Made by a program: the position numbers and the translations under genes. Shown here one piece after another: positions 16,476 through 25,606 of a DNA stretch of 64,000 bases. How positions within the stretch are numbered: position 1 is the stretch's first letter; each line of letters opens with the position of its first letter. The notes under the pieces were generated by a model. That model searched no databases, was not told the origin of the DNA, and saw only the letters and a program-made list of their open reading frames with translations. Source of the DNA: Mycobacterium sp. 236(2023) (GTDB lineage Bacteria > Actinomycetota > Actinomycetes > Mycobacteriales > Mycobacteriaceae); contig NZ_JARSBP010000014.1 in NCBI RefSeq assembly GCF_029623955.1, positions 1 to 64,000 of the forward strand, given 5' to 3'.

Positions 16476-18080
16476 ATGACAACGGTGTCGCTTCGCTCGC
16501 TGGCCGCGATGTTTGTCGTCGGGGCGGTGGTGGCGGGTATCGGTTTTTCCGTCAGCAAGCACCGTCCCGATGACAACCTCATCGAGGGCCCGTACGCATC
16601 GCTGCTGGACGCGTCGACCGATCTCGGGCCGGCGCGCGAGCAGAGCATCGAGCTGACCGCCAGTCTCACCAACCGGACCCGACCCGCGGCGCTGATGGAT
16701 TGGGCCCGCGACCAGTCGCTGTCCGTGCGGTGGCGGCCGGGCGACGACTGGGTCATCGTCGAGGGTTCTCCCGACGCCGTGGGTGAGGCGTTCGACGTCT
16801 CCGTGCGTGACTACCGGGGACGGATGGGTCAGCACTTCTACGCCTCGCCTCACCAACCGGCTGTGCCCGAACACCTGCGCGGCGAGGTGTCCGAGGTGGG
16901 CCGGATCCTCAGCTACATACCGCATCACATGTCGCGCCCCGACCACATCCCGCTCGATGTGCCCGACCGGGGATTGGGACCCGAGGCGCTGCGCACCACC
17001 TACAACGCCGACGACCTGGCCAGGGCAGGGTTCACCGGCAAAGGCACCACGATCGTGATCTTCGCCTTCGACGGCTTCAATCAATCCGACCTCGACAAGT
17101 TCACGTCGACGTTCGCCCTGCCGGCGTTCACCCCAGAGGTCGTCGGCGGAATGCCGGGCGAGGTGCGCGGCGAATTGTCGATGGATCTCCAAGTGGCGCA
17201 TGCCATTGCGCCCGATGCGCGCAAGGTCGTCGTCAATGCCCGTCCCACCGTCGAAGGTGGCGGCGGATACCGCAAGATCGGCGAGATGCTCGAGGAGACC
17301 GACCGGCAGTTCCCCGGCGCGGTGTGGAGTTTCTCGATCGGTTGGGGCTGCGACAAACTCATCACCGCCGCCGATCTGGCGCCGGTCCGGTCCGCGCTGC
17401 GCACTGCGCAATCGCACGGCACCACCGCCTACAACGCCAGCGGCGACCTTGCCGGCATGGAATGCCGTGGCGGACAAGACTGGTCGTCGCCGCCGAGTGA
17501 GGACGACGTCGGACTCGACTCGATCGCGTCGCTGCCCGAGATGACCAGCGTCGGCGGCACCACGCTGTCCACCGACGCCGACGGAACATGGGTGTCGGAG
17601 CAGACCTGGTTCGACGTTCCGCTGTCGCAGGGCACCGGCGGCGGCGTGTCCGCACTGTTCGACATGCCGGACTGGCAGGCCGCGGCGTCCGGTGCGATCG
17701 CCCCTGACCGCCACGACGGCAAGCGGATGACGCCGGACGTCGCCGCCGTCGCCGACCCGTTCACCGGCGTGCAGTTCGTGCTCAACGACCAGATGGTCGT
17801 CGGCGGGGGCACGTCGCAATCGGCCCCGATCTGGGCGGGTCTGACCGCGGTGATGAACCAATATCTCCTCGAAAACGGCGGAACCCTCATCGGCGACATC
17901 AACCCGCTGCTGTATCGGATCGCCGAGGGAGCTCCACGACCCGCATATCGCGATGTCACGTTGGGCGGCAACGCGGTCGACAACGCCGGCCCCGGGTACG
18001 ACCTCGTCACCGGACTCGGTACCCCAGATCTCGACAATCTGGTCCGCAACATCGAGATCGCGCAGAAGGTGCAGGCCTGA
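16476..18080 (+). CDS. Sedolisin-type (S53) serine-carboxyl peptidase
   Basis: The protein has 534 residues. An N-terminal hydrophobic segment (AAMFVVGAVVAGIGF) anchors or exports it. Residues of about 40-170 form a pro-kumamolisin activation domain. The catalytic part shows the Glu and Asp of ELSMD (about residues 232 and 236), the oxyanion Asp in ASGDLAG (about 324) and the nucleophile Ser in GGGTSQSAP (about 446). All members of the S53 catalytic set are therefore present. Such enzymes are activated at acid pH by removal of the propeptide. The stop overlaps the next ATG (TGATG), so it is translationally coupled to a membrane protein. Confidence 0.9.
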   Translation: MTTVSLRSLAAMFVVGAVVAGIGFSVSKHRPDDNLIEGPYASLLDASTDLGPAREQSIELTASLTNRTRPAALMDWARDQSLSVRWRPGDDWVIVEGSPDAVGEAFDVSVRDYRGRMGQHFYASPHQPAVPEHLRGEVSEVGRILSYIPHHMSRPDHIPLDVPDRGLGPEALRTTYNADDLARAGFTGKGTTIVIFAFDGFNQSDLDKFTSTFALPAFTPEVVGGMPGEVRGELSMDLQVAHAIAPDARKVVVNARPTVEGGGGYRKIGEMLEETDRQFPGAVWSFSIGWGCDKLITAADLAPVRSALRTAQSHGTTAYNASGDLAGMECRGGQDWSSPPSEDDVGLDSIASLPEMTSVGGTTLSTDADGTWVSEQTWFDVPLSQGTGGGVSALFDMPDWQAAASGAIAPDRHDGKRMTPDVAAVADPFTGVQFVLNDQMVVGGGTSQSAPIWAGLTAVMNQYLLENGGTLIGDINPLLYRIAEGAPRPAYRDVTLGGNAVDNAGPGYDLVTGLGTPDLDNLVRNIEIAQKVQA

Positions 18081-20005
18081 TGAGCGCTCCTACCGGTTTG
18101 GTGGAATGCCCGGTCTGTCAGGTCGATGTTCCTGCAGGCGAATACTGCGGCCTCTGCGGTGTGCCGTTGGCCGAGCACCGTGACGGGGACGGCCCGCACT
18201 GGCTGCGCGCCCGCGCCTTCAGCGCCGCGCCGTCCCAGCGGCTGATCACACCGGCCCTGACGAGTTCGCTGTTCCCGCACCTCACGCCGCGAGCACGCAA
18301 GGTGTTCCTGATGGGCCTGGTTTTGCTCGTGGCTGCCCTGACCGTCGCCACGTTCCTGCGCATGCCCGCAGCGCTCATCGCGGTGGCGTCGCTCGGGTTG
18401 CCGCTCCTGTTCGCGCTGTACCTGCGCGAATCCGGTGTTTCCCACGACATCCCACGGCGCACACTGGCGCTGACGACGCTTCTCGGTATCACCCTCGGCG
18501 TCGGCTGGGTGTTGCTGACCGGTGCGGCAGTGGCGCGCGCCTATGGCGTTCCACTCGGCGCAGGTATCGCCGGCGGACGCATCCTGCGCGACGGCATCGG
18601 GGTACCGGTAGGCAGCATGCTGCTGATGTTGGTCCCGGCGGTGGCGGCCCGGTTCACGTGGCGAGGTAAGCGGGAATCGTTGGACGGCTATGCCATCGGC
18701 GCTCTGGGTGCCCTGACGTTCACCGCGGCGGCCACCCTGACGCGGCTGGCGCCCGGGTTCACGACCGGAATGATCAACCGCGTCCGTCCGATGGACGGGC
18801 TTCTCGTCGAAGCGGGTATCCGCGGGATCGCGATGCCGCTCACCGCCGCAGCTGTGGGCGGACTCATCGGTGCCGCCCTGTGGTTCACGCGTCCGCCGAC
18901 CAAAATCGGCAAGAATCGCGGATTCGTCCGCGGGATTCTCATCCTGATCGCGGTCGTCGTCATCGCCGTCTACATCGGGCTCGGGCTGGTCGACGTCGCC
19001 CGTGTCCCCCAGTTGTTGCAGCTGGCAATGCATCTGGCGTTGACGGGGCTGGCGCTGTTCGCTCTCCGGATCGGCCTACACCTTGCGTTGCTCCATGAGG
19101 CGCAGGACGAGATCCGCACCGACGAGGCCATCCTGTGTGTCGAGTGCAATCACGTCGTGCCTGATGCCCCGTTCTGCGCCCGGTGTGGAGCGGCGATGCA
19201 GGCATGCTCGCGCCGTTCCCGCCGCGACCGGCGCGAGGAGCGCCCGATCAGGCTCGCCGACGACCCCGTGCCCGGTGAGATCGTCGTGGGGCTGCTGCCC
19301 GGGTATTCGACCCAATCCGGAACGTTCGAGCCGGGCCAGACACCGAAGACGTCGTCGTTCCGCACGGTCGCGCTGGCGCTCGGCATCACAGTGGTCGTTG
19401 TGGCGGGCGGACTGGTCGGCCTGTCGGGGCTGATCTCTGCTCCCGCACCCAAGTACGTCTGCCCGCCGGACTGTGGAAGCCCGCCGATGAACCGCGCGGT
19501 GGAGATCAATCCGCGGTTCACTTCAGCCGATGGCGCCTTCTCGGTGTCCTATCCCGTCGAAGGCTCGGCTTATGAGATCACCAAGCAGGCCGACGGCGTC
19601 ACTGCCGTGCTGCAGGCCGGTGACGGTGGCACCATGCGGTTGTTCAGTCAGCCCGCAGACGGGCGTAGCGCACAGGAGATCGCGGTCGCTCTGCTGAACG
19701 AGACGTTCCCGGATACGAAGACTTCCTACGAAATTCCCAACACGATGGTCGGCTATGAACGCGGATACGGGGTGGCCGCTGATCTGTGGCCGCAGGGCGC
19801 GATGAGTACGTCGACCCGGATGCGCATCATCGTGATGGTGGCCGTGAAGAACGACCTGGCCCTCATTGCGGGGGCGGTCGGACCGTACCGCGCATTCGGT
19901 CCGGACTTCGGCTCCGGCAAGCCGTCGGCGGCGAGCCTTCAGCTCGCGCTGGACATGGGGAAGTACGTCAACAGCTTCAGCTGGCGTGGCGACCCGCCTC
20001 GCTAA
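18080..20005 (+). CDS. Zinc-ribbon multi-pass membrane protein with extracellular domain
   Basis: The protein has 641 residues. It starts with a zinc ribbon (CPVCQVDVPAGEYCGLCG), continues with about eight hydrophobic segments up to residue 340, has a second ribbon (CVECNHVVPDAPFCARCG) near residue 355, one more transmembrane helix near 440, and ends in a 180-residue soluble domain (DGAFSVSYPVEGSAYEI...). The last part is probably outside the membrane. I cannot assign a named family or reaction. Its ATG overlaps the stop of the sedolisin gene, so the two products probably work together, for example in anchoring or regulating the protease. Confidence 0.7.
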   Translation: MSAPTGLVECPVCQVDVPAGEYCGLCGVPLAEHRDGDGPHWLRARAFSAAPSQRLITPALTSSLFPHLTPRARKVFLMGLVLLVAALTVATFLRMPAALIAVASLGLPLLFALYLRESGVSHDIPRRTLALTTLLGITLGVGWVLLTGAAVARAYGVPLGAGIAGGRILRDGIGVPVGSMLLMLVPAVAARFTWRGKRESLDGYAIGALGALTFTAAATLTRLAPGFTTGMINRVRPMDGLLVEAGIRGIAMPLTAAAVGGLIGAALWFTRPPTKIGKNRGFVRGILILIAVVVIAVYIGLGLVDVARVPQLLQLAMHLALTGLALFALRIGLHLALLHEAQDEIRTDEAILCVECNHVVPDAPFCARCGAAMQACSRRSRRDRREERPIRLADDPVPGEIVVGLLPGYSTQSGTFEPGQTPKTSSFRTVALALGITVVVVAGGLVGLSGLISAPAPKYVCPPDCGSPPMNRAVEINPRFTSADGAFSVSYPVEGSAYEITKQADGVTAVLQAGDGGTMRLFSQPADGRSAQEIAVALLNETFPDTKTSYEIPNTMVGYERGYGVAADLWPQGAMSTSTRMRIIVMVAVKNDLALIAGAVGPYRAFGPDFGSGKPSAASLQLALDMGKYVNSFSWRGDPPR

Positions 20006-20008
20006 GCA

Positions 20009-20021
20009 GTTGCCGCGCAAC
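20009..20021. terminator. Small hairpin between convergent genes
   Basis: GTTGC-CGC-GCAAC lies in the 22 bases between the membrane-protein stop and the TetR stop. It is short and has no T-run on the plus strand, so it is only a weak terminator candidate. Confidence 0.35.
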
Positions 20022-20027
20022 GGATTC

Positions 20028-20606
20028 TTACTTCCAGGCGAACTTGGCTTCCAGGAAATCGAAGCTACGCGCGAGTTCCTCCTCGGGTAGAGGTGTGCCA
20101 TCGGAAGCGGCCATCAACACGCCGACGATGGCGCCGGCGATGACTCGGCGTTCAGTGACGCCGGGTGATCCGTCGAGGCGGTGAACCAGAGCGTCGGTGA
20201 GACGGTCCATCAGATCGACGTACTCCGTGTACAGCAGGCCGCGCGCCTCCGGCACGTTATAGAGCAGGTGCTGGCTGACGATGGCATCGTGACGCTCGTC
20301 GTCGGTGAGGCCGGCGAAGTAGGCATCCACGGCGTACCTGTACGCGGCCACCGGCGACAGCTCTCGCGGGGCATCGATGAATGCAGCGACGATCGGCCCG
20401 AACTGATCGCAGATCAGCAGCGCTTCCTTGACACCGAAATACCGATAGAACGTGCGCGCGGAGACGTCGGCCTCCTCGACGATCTGATCGACGGTCGTAT
20501 TGGCGTAGCCATGCGCGAGGAACAACTTCAACGCAGCATCGCGGATCGCTGCCCGCGTTCTAATTTTCTTGCGTTGACGTAAATTCGGCGCTTCCGGCGG
20601 CTGCAC
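20028..20606 (-). CDS. TetR family transcriptional regulator
   Basis: The protein has 192 residues. The DNA-binding domain is at the N-terminus (RAAIRDAALKLFLAHGYANT, then VSARTFYRYFGVKEALL); the rest is a helical ligand domain without close features. The GTG at 20606 is preferred because GATAAT lies 6 bases upstream, as for a leaderless mRNA; the frame is open further up but overlaps the next TetR gene. It should repress genes nearby; the P450 and the second TetR gene lie just upstream on the same strand. Confidence 0.85.
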   Translation of the reverse strand: MQPPEAPNLRQRKKIRTRAAIRDAALKLFLAHGYANTTVDQIVEEADVSARTFYRYFGVKEALLICDQFGPIVAAFIDAPRELSPVAAYRYAVDAYFAGLTDDERHDAIVSQHLLYNVPEARGLLYTEYVDLMDRLTDALVHRLDGSPGVTERRVIAGAIVGVLMAASDGTPLPEEELARSFDFLEAKFAWK

Positions 20607-20612
20607 GTGCCG

Positions 20613-20618
20613 ATTATC
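20613..20618 (-). promoter_or_regulatory. -10 box GATAAT of a leaderless promoter
   Basis: On the minus strand GATAAT lies 6 bases before the GTG start of the TetR gene. No clear -35 element is seen. Confidence 0.45.
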
Positions 20619-20727
20619 CCCGATCACCGAGAAGGGCGTCCCTGAATCGAGGGAGCCTGTGCTAACGGATAGCCTCGGCTCGGTTCTCGACCGGTTCGGA
20701 CGAGCCCGCCGTCCCTGCCGCGTACTG

Positions 20728-21345
20728 CTATGTCGGCACCGATGCCATCCGCGGATACAGGATGGCCGGTCCCAGCCAGCGGGCCACGAAGCGGCGCAGC
20801 GTCGGCGCATCGCGAGGGGTTGGGCCTGGGTCGGTGAGAAGTGATTGCACGCTTCGCAGGGTCATTTCGGCCAGTTCACCGAGTGCCAGGTCGTCGAAGC
20901 CGTGTAGCGCCCAATCGACATCGAGGCGGTGCAAGACAGTTCGGCAGTAAGAGATCGCCGTATCCGACGTCAGCGAGGTGATGGCGTCGCCCTCGGGTCG
21001 CCGGCTCAGGAGGCGCTCCATCGGTGGATCGCCGGCGAGTTTTTCGACGCCGAACGAAACGCATTCGACGACCGCGGTGACGGGGTCTTTGTCTCCTTGG
21101 ACGTGTTCGACGATCTGGTCGATAAAACCGTTGGCCGCGCGCATAGCGCTGGCGATGAGCAGCGCGTCGGCATTGGGAAAGTAGCGATAGACCGTCTGGC
21201 GGGTGACACCGAGCTGGCGGGCGACGTCGGCCAGACGTATCGCTGGTCCGTGTTCGGCAACCACAACGTCGACAGCATCCAGTATTCGAATAATGGCCTC
21301 TTCGTCGGAGGTCGGTGCAGAACCCGCCCAACCGCGGCTACGCAT
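20728..21345 (-). CDS. TetR family transcriptional regulator
   Basis: The protein has 205 residues. The helix-turn-helix is RLADVARQLGVTRQTVYRYF near residues 37-56, followed by NADALL and an all-helical ligand domain. The start ATG overlaps the ancestral stop of the broken P450 gene by 8 bases, so the two formed an operon, and this protein probably controlled or sensed the P450 substrate. A second, unrelated TetR gene lies 121 bases downstream on the same strand. Confidence 0.87.
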   Translation of the reverse strand: MRSRGWAGSAPTSDEEAIIRILDAVDVVVAEHGPAIRLADVARQLGVTRQTVYRYFPNADALLIASAMRAANGFIDQIVEHVQGDKDPVTAVVECVSFGVEKLAGDPPMERLLSRRPEGDAITSLTSDTAISYCRTVLHRLDVDWALHGFDDLALGELAEMTLRSVQSLLTDPGPTPRDAPTLRRFVARWLGPAILYPRMASVPT

Positions 21346-22589
21346 GCGCTGTCACTAGCCGTTCGGCGCTGAACTCGATGGGAAGTGTAGTCGGACCGGT
21401 CATTCCGAGCAGAGATTTCCAGGGGCCGGGCCGACGCGGCGGGGTTCGGCAAGTCGCCGGGTGAGAACGACAAGCGCTTCAGCCAACTCGCGTCGTGCGG
21501 GGTTGGCCCCGAGGCAGTAGTGAGCGCCGCCGCCGAACGTCAGAATTGCGGGGACATCGTTGCGTGTGATGTCGAAGCGGTCGGCACTCCTGTAGATGGC
21601 GGGGTCACGGTTGGCTGCAAAGGTGTTGACGAGGACGAACGTCCCCGCCGGGAAGGTGTATCCGCCGAATTCGGCGTCGACGGCGGCGGCCCGCGGGACG
21701 ATGCAGGCCGCCGGTGAGTGGCGCATGCTTTCCTCGACTGCCTGCATCGCCAGTTCGGGATGATCGCGAAGCTTGGCCCATTGTTCAGGGTGCTCGCAGA
21801 GCACTTGCACGGAAGCAGCGAGTTGATTTCGCGTGGTGTCCGTACCTGCCATCAAGAAGCCGGCTACCAGCATTCGCAATTCGTCAGCGTTGAGGCGGTC
21901 GCCGTCGTGTTCCGCGCGAATGAGTTCGGACAGCAAGTCGTCGGTCAGATCATGTCGGCGGGCGGCCACCATATCGTCGACGTAGGCGTCGAGCTCGCCC
22001 CACGCCCGCATGATCTCGGATTCGTCGAAGGTGACGTCAGTCTGGAAATTCAAGGCCTGAAAGACCACTTCGGTCCAGTCGGCGAACAGGTGCCAGTCCT
22101 CGCGAGGCGCTCCGAGAAGCGCGCAGATGATGGGGGTCGGGTAGGGGCGCGCGATGTCGGTTACGACGTCGCACCGTCGGTCCTCAAGGATGCTGTCGAT
22201 GAGCCCGTTGACCACACCGTGGATGATGTCTTGCAGTCGTGCCGTCGACCGCGGCGTAAAAGCCTTGGACACCGGTTTTCGAAGGCGAGTGTGCGGTTCT
22301 CCTCCTGGCCCAGCAGGCTGTTCGCCATCTTGTCGAACAGGGGCCCCGAGGTTATTCCCTGCGCCGCCAGGGTGATACCGGGCGGCAACCGGAACCTGCT
22401 GTCGCGCAGCATTTCCCGAGCCAGCTCATAGGACAGGATTTCCGGACCCAGTGGACCGATGGCAATGGGCGGGCGCGACTGCGCCGCCCGGACATCGTCG
22501 AAGATGTCCTGCGGCGTGGCGGTGAGGCCATAGCTGAACGTCGGAAGGCCAGCGTCGAAGACACTCGGCGCGGTACTGGTCACGGTCAT
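21338..22589 (-). pseudogene. Cytochrome P450 with two frameshifts
   Basis: Three consecutive frames together encode one full CYP. Frame A (from ATG 22589) runs to GQEENRTLA and then loses likeness; frame B resumes at VSKAFTPRST (about 22272), with 11 bases where about 21 are expected. Frame B carries the I-helix AGTDTT, the K-helix ExxR (EESMR) and the haem loop FGGGAHYCLG. Near 21430 a second shift of one base breaks the C-terminus: frame B stops at 21400, whereas the next frame reads WKSLLGMTGPTTLPIEFSAE to a TAG at 21338. The gene is probably dead unless these are sequencing errors. Its promoter is still intact. Confidence 0.8.
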
Positions 22590-22640
22590 CGGTATCTCGA
22601 CTTCCCTGGCCTCAGATGAGGTATGGACGTTTCCAGACAA

Positions 22641-22669
22641 AGCGTATGACCACAGCCGCTACTCGTCAA
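22641..22669 (-). promoter_or_regulatory. SigA-type promoter of the P450 gene
   Basis: On the minus strand TTGACG (22664-22669), a 17-base spacer and TACGCT (22641-22646) form a good housekeeping promoter, about 50 bases before the P450 start. The rest of the divergent region 22590-22950 holds no gene; it includes a TTTAAA patch (22677) and AGGAGG before the next start. Confidence 0.65.
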
Positions 22670-22950
22670 TCGCATGTTTAAATAAGCCCAGTTGAAGGCG
22701 CGTTCTCCGTGCCGCGATCATCCGTTTTGAACAAGAACGTCCAATGGGACGCGGCAGGTTCATCCGTCGCCAACCGGCAGTAGCCCACACGCGCAAGCAG
22801 GCATCGACAACTGAAGATCGGGAGGTGATTGACGAGCCGCCTGACCTACTGACGGACGCCCGGCGAACGCGTTCAGCAATCGCCGATGTCGTCCGCAGGT
22901 GATGCGTTAGCGTCGCGCAACCAGGGTTTGCGGGTCGAGGCAGGAGGGCC

Positions 22951-25275
22951 ATGAGTTCCGGCCACTATCGGCCTCTGACGAGGCTGTCCATCGCGGTGCC
23001 GATCGCGGTCTGCATCGGCCTCGGGGTGCTGCTCGCCGTCGGTCGCAGCGGCTCGGCGGTACCGATCATCGACGACCTGACCATTCTCGGCCTGTCCACC
23101 TATGCAACCGTGTGCGCCGTGCTGGCCGCCCGGACGGCGGTTGGCCGCATGCGCGTCGCTTGGTCGATCATGGCTGTAGCAGTGGCTGCCTGGGCGGTCG
23201 CCGACCTGATCTGGCTGCTGTGCGACTACGTGTTGCAGGTAGAGCCGTTCCCTTCGCCGGCTGATTTGTTCTATCTGGCGTTCACCGTTTTGACGGTTCC
23301 CGGCCTGCTCGCCATGGCGCCGTTCGATGCGTGGTCGAGGCGGCAAGCAAAGGTCCGCATCACACTCGATGGAGTCACCGTCGCGCTGTGTGTGTTTCTG
23401 TTGGCCTGGATAACTGCGCTGAGCACCGTTTATGACACCTACCGCGACGACAAGCTGGCCCTCGTTCTAGCGCTGTTCTATCCGGCCTCCGACATCGTGA
23501 TCCTCGCCGTCTCCGTCGCCGTGCTGGCGCGCGTCGAGACCCGGCAGCGGGCGGCGCTCGGGCTGCTGGTCGTCGCCTTCGCCATCATGACCGTCACCGA
23601 CAGCGCGTTCGCTTCCGCCGTCGCCCAGGACAACTACGTGACCGGCAGCCTGATGGATGTTGGATGGGCCGCCGCGTCCGCGACGATCGGTATCGCGGCC
23701 CTCAAAAGCCGGCGGACACCACCTCCGCGCCCGGCGACAGTGTCGGTGCCATCAGGCACCGCATTGTGGGCGCCGTACCTGCCCCTGCTATTGGTGGGGA
23801 CGGTAGGGCTGCCGCTGGTCACCACGGGGCTGGAACAGTACGTGGTCCCCGTGATCATCGTCGCGGTGTGCCTGCGCCAGTTCGTCGCCGCGCGGGAAAA
23901 CCGGCAGTGGCTCAAGGCCGCCGCCGAGCACTCCCTGCGGGATTCGCTCACCGGGTTGGCGAACACCACGCTCTTCCACGACCGGCTCAGCCACGCGATG
24001 ATGCTGCACGCCCGAGACGACCGGTCGGTGATGGTGGCGTCACTGGACCTCGACGACTTCGCGTTCGTCAACCTCAACATCGGCCATCCCGCCGCCGACC
24101 GTCTACTGGTGCACGCCGCACGCCGGATCGCGGCGTGCGTGCGGCCCGGCGACACCGTGGGGCGTGCCGGGGGTGACGAGTTCGCGCTGCTGCTGGAGGG
24201 TGACGTGCATGCCTCACAGCGCGTGCTGCAGCGTGTGGTCGAGACATTCGACGAGCCCTTCGAGGTCGACGGGGAGCAAGTGACCATCCGGTGCAGCGTC
24301 GGGATCGCCGTCGTTTTCGCCGACGAGCCCGATGTCACCCCGGAAACGATGCTTACGCGGGCTGACGTCGCGGTGCGGGCCGCCAAGCAGTCCCATTCTC
24401 GGCGGATCCGCTTCTTCGAAGAAGACATGGAGCAGACCGACCCCGACTCGGCGGAGGCCGGCGACCGCAACACCGAGCTGGTGTCTGTCGCGGGTGCGGC
24501 CAGGGTCCGTCTGCTGAGTGAGTTGCGCCGCGCCGTCGACCATGGCGATCTGGAGCTCGCGTACCAGCCGAAGGTCGACCTTGTCGGCGGACAGGTCGTC
24601 GGAGTGGAGTCGCTGCTGCGGTGGCCGCATCCCGACCTGGGGTTGCTGTATCCGGGCACGTTCATGCCGCTAGTCCGCGAGCACAAGCTGATACGGCCGG
24701 TCACGGATCTGGTGATCGACAAAGCGCTCGACGACGCGGCGCGATGGCTGACTGGCGGAGTGCACATGCCGGTCGCGGTCAACCTGTTCGCCCCGTCGCT
24801 GCGCGACACCCGGTTACCCACATCGCTGCGCGAAGCCCTGGAGCGTCGGGGTCTGCCTGCCGGGCTGTTGACCGTCGAGATCACCGAGGATCTCGTGATC
24901 AACGATCTCGACCGGGTCACCGGCGTCCTCGAACAGCTCCGCGAACACGGAATACCCGTTGCCATAGACGATTTCGGCAGCGGCTATTCGGCGCTGTCCT
25001 ACTTGCGCGACCTCGTGATCGACGAAATCAAGCTCGACCGTAGTTTCATTGCATCGGTCACGACCGACCTGCGCGCGGCCGTCGTGGTGGCCGCCATCAT
25101 CGAGCTCACCCACGGTCTCGGCATGACCGTGGTAGCCGAAGGCATCGAAGAGGCGGCAACGGCGAATTGGTTGCGCGACAGCGGATGCGACGTCGGACAG
25201 GGCTACCACTTCGGCAGGCCGATCGACGCCGACGATGTTCCCAGCCTGGCTCACCTCGCCATAGGGCCGCTCTGA
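22951..25275 (+). CDS. GGDEF-EAL cyclic-di-GMP protein with membrane sensor
   Basis: The protein has 774 residues. The first 300 hold about eight to nine hydrophobic helices, a membrane sensor of MASE type without a family I can name. The GGDEF domain has the intact active site GRAGGDEF near residue 406. The EAL domain begins near 530; its signature reads ESL instead of EAL, but the metal and catalytic residues elsewhere are kept (VEITED, IDDFGSGYSALSYL, IKLDRSF, VAEGIEE, GQGYHFGRP). It may both make and cleave c-di-GMP. GGAGGG precedes the ATG. It stands alone between the P450 and the catabolic island. Confidence 0.9.
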   Translation: MSSGHYRPLTRLSIAVPIAVCIGLGVLLAVGRSGSAVPIIDDLTILGLSTYATVCAVLAARTAVGRMRVAWSIMAVAVAAWAVADLIWLLCDYVLQVEPFPSPADLFYLAFTVLTVPGLLAMAPFDAWSRRQAKVRITLDGVTVALCVFLLAWITALSTVYDTYRDDKLALVLALFYPASDIVILAVSVAVLARVETRQRAALGLLVVAFAIMTVTDSAFASAVAQDNYVTGSLMDVGWAAASATIGIAALKSRRTPPPRPATVSVPSGTALWAPYLPLLLVGTVGLPLVTTGLEQYVVPVIIVAVCLRQFVAARENRQWLKAAAEHSLRDSLTGLANTTLFHDRLSHAMMLHARDDRSVMVASLDLDDFAFVNLNIGHPAADRLLVHAARRIAACVRPGDTVGRAGGDEFALLLEGDVHASQRVLQRVVETFDEPFEVDGEQVTIRCSVGIAVVFADEPDVTPETMLTRADVAVRAAKQSHSRRIRFFEEDMEQTDPDSAEAGDRNTELVSVAGAARVRLLSELRRAVDHGDLELAYQPKVDLVGGQVVGVESLLRWPHPDLGLLYPGTFMPLVREHKLIRPVTDLVIDKALDDAARWLTGGVHMPVAVNLFAPSLRDTRLPTSLREALERRGLPAGLLTVEITEDLVINDLDRVTGVLEQLREHGIPVAIDDFGSGYSALSYLRDLVIDEIKLDRSFIASVTTDLRAAVVVAAIIELTHGLGMTVVAEGIEEAATANWLRDSGCDVGQGYHFGRPIDADDVPSLAHLAIGPL

Positions 25276-25606
25276 CATCACCGGCGAATCCCAACGGTCC
25301 GATGGCATTGCGAATGGATGTCGTTTCACTGACACAAATCGCCATTGACGCCTGCTATGGACGCGTAGTCCGAGGGGTACTAACCAGGAAGCTCAGGCGC
25401 GTGGCGCCGGGGCGTCATCCTCCGGCCTCTTCGTCCGACGTCGGTCTTGGACCGGTCCGACCTCGACTACGCATCGACTGCTACCACGCCGTCACTGGCG
25501 AATTCCACGGGAACGGTTGTTGGACAGGGACGTTTTAGACGCAGCGCTTTTCAGGTCAAGACAACACGACGGAATGCACTCGCACGAGCAGACGATGAGC
25601 CTGAGA
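25276..25606. other. Non-coding stretch between convergent genes
   Basis: About 330 bases after the GGDEF-EAL gene contain no gene I can support on either strand. Short open frames here are extensions or shadows. No strong hairpin was noticed. It may be the decayed edge of the catabolic island. Confidence 0.35.

Noticed and set aside
17429..19033. 534-codon open frame on the minus strand
   Set aside because: It is antisense to the protease and membrane-protein genes and rich in Gln, Arg and Asp without domains.
23634..24965. 443-codon open frame on the minus strand
   Set aside because: It is the shadow of the GGDEF-EAL gene; Ser/Arg/Thr-rich with no family.
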